Of a stretch of DNA of 5,552 bases, positions 5,429-5,552 are shown piece after piece (position 1 is the stretch's first letter; every line of letters begins with the position of its first letter). The translations under genes and the position numbers were made by a program. This DNA is from Limnohabitans sp. (GTDB lineage: Bacteria; Planctomycetota; Phycisphaerae; Phycisphaerales; SM1A02). Under the pieces are notes generated by a model. That model made no database searches. It was not told the origin of the DNA and saw only the letters and a program-made list of their open reading frames with translations. The DNA lies in NCBI GenBank assembly GCA_030054275.1, contig JASGCF010000232.1:1-5552 (forward strand). The letters are read 5' to 3'.

Positions 5429-5552
5429 GTAACTCTCGCTTGGAATTGGACTTCTGTGCGGTACTACTTCGATGTGTATCGCGGGATTGTGGTGTGTGCT
5501 TCGGCGTGGGTAGGAAGCGTCCGTTTTTTAGGTAGCAGTGTAACCCAATGGA

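Noticed and set aside
5440..5467. Possible promoter TTGGAA with TACTAC 16 bases later
   Set aside because: The -10 matches only 3 of 6 consensus bases and no downstream gene is visible.
5548..5552. ATG at the right edge as the start of another gene
   Set aside because: No ribosome binding site precedes it and only five bases remain, so it cannot be tested here.

Overview
The window looks like chromosomal DNA from a planctomycete, possibly Phycisphaerae. This rests on the moderately high GC content, TTG as a probable start codon, and a secreted protein whose end resembles a PEP-CTERM sorting tail (a Pro/Ala motif, a short hydrophobic stretch, then RRRK). The assignment is an inference from style; there is no phylogenetic marker here.

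Layout. Positions 1-109 (minus strand) hold a hydrophobic reading that resembles the N-terminus of an SLC13-type transporter and runs off the window edge. Positions 110-1876 (minus) hold a complete class C penicillin-binding protein, D-alanyl-D-alanine carboxypeptidase/endopeptidase of the PBP4/DacB family, with all three active-site motifs. Positions 1877-2110 are a divergent intergenic region with a plausible promoter for the rightward gene and a spaced 11-bp inverted repeat. Positions 2111-2824 (plus) encode a secreted PEP-CTERM-like protein carrying an FC...FQxAIxE pair that resembles a thioester domain. It is followed by two hairpins, the second a clear intrinsic terminator (2926-2959). 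Positions 3003-4427 (plus) encode an asparagine-synthase-like protein that keeps the ATP-pyrophosphatase PP-loop but lacks the N-terminal glutaminase nucleophile. After about 200 bases of probable leader with a palindrome and a 13-bp tandem repeat comes a left-handed beta-helix (hexapeptide) O-acyltransferase ending at 5290. A 19-bp tandem duplication covers its stop codon. Positions 5291-5552 contain hairpins, a probable terminator and no gene I can support.

How the parts may fit. All four complete genes point to the cell envelope: peptidoglycan trimming, a secreted surface protein, and two enzymes of types usually found in polysaccharide or glycan modification loci. Asparagine-synthase-like amidotransferases and hexapeptide acetyltransferases are known companions of exosortase/PEP-CTERM exopolysaccharide loci, so the rightward half may be a small fragment of such a system. 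No exosortase or glycosyltransferase is visible, and the terminator separates the PEP-CTERM-like gene from the two enzymes. The functional link is therefore a hypothesis. I see no tRNA, rRNA, CRISPR array, transposase or phage gene.
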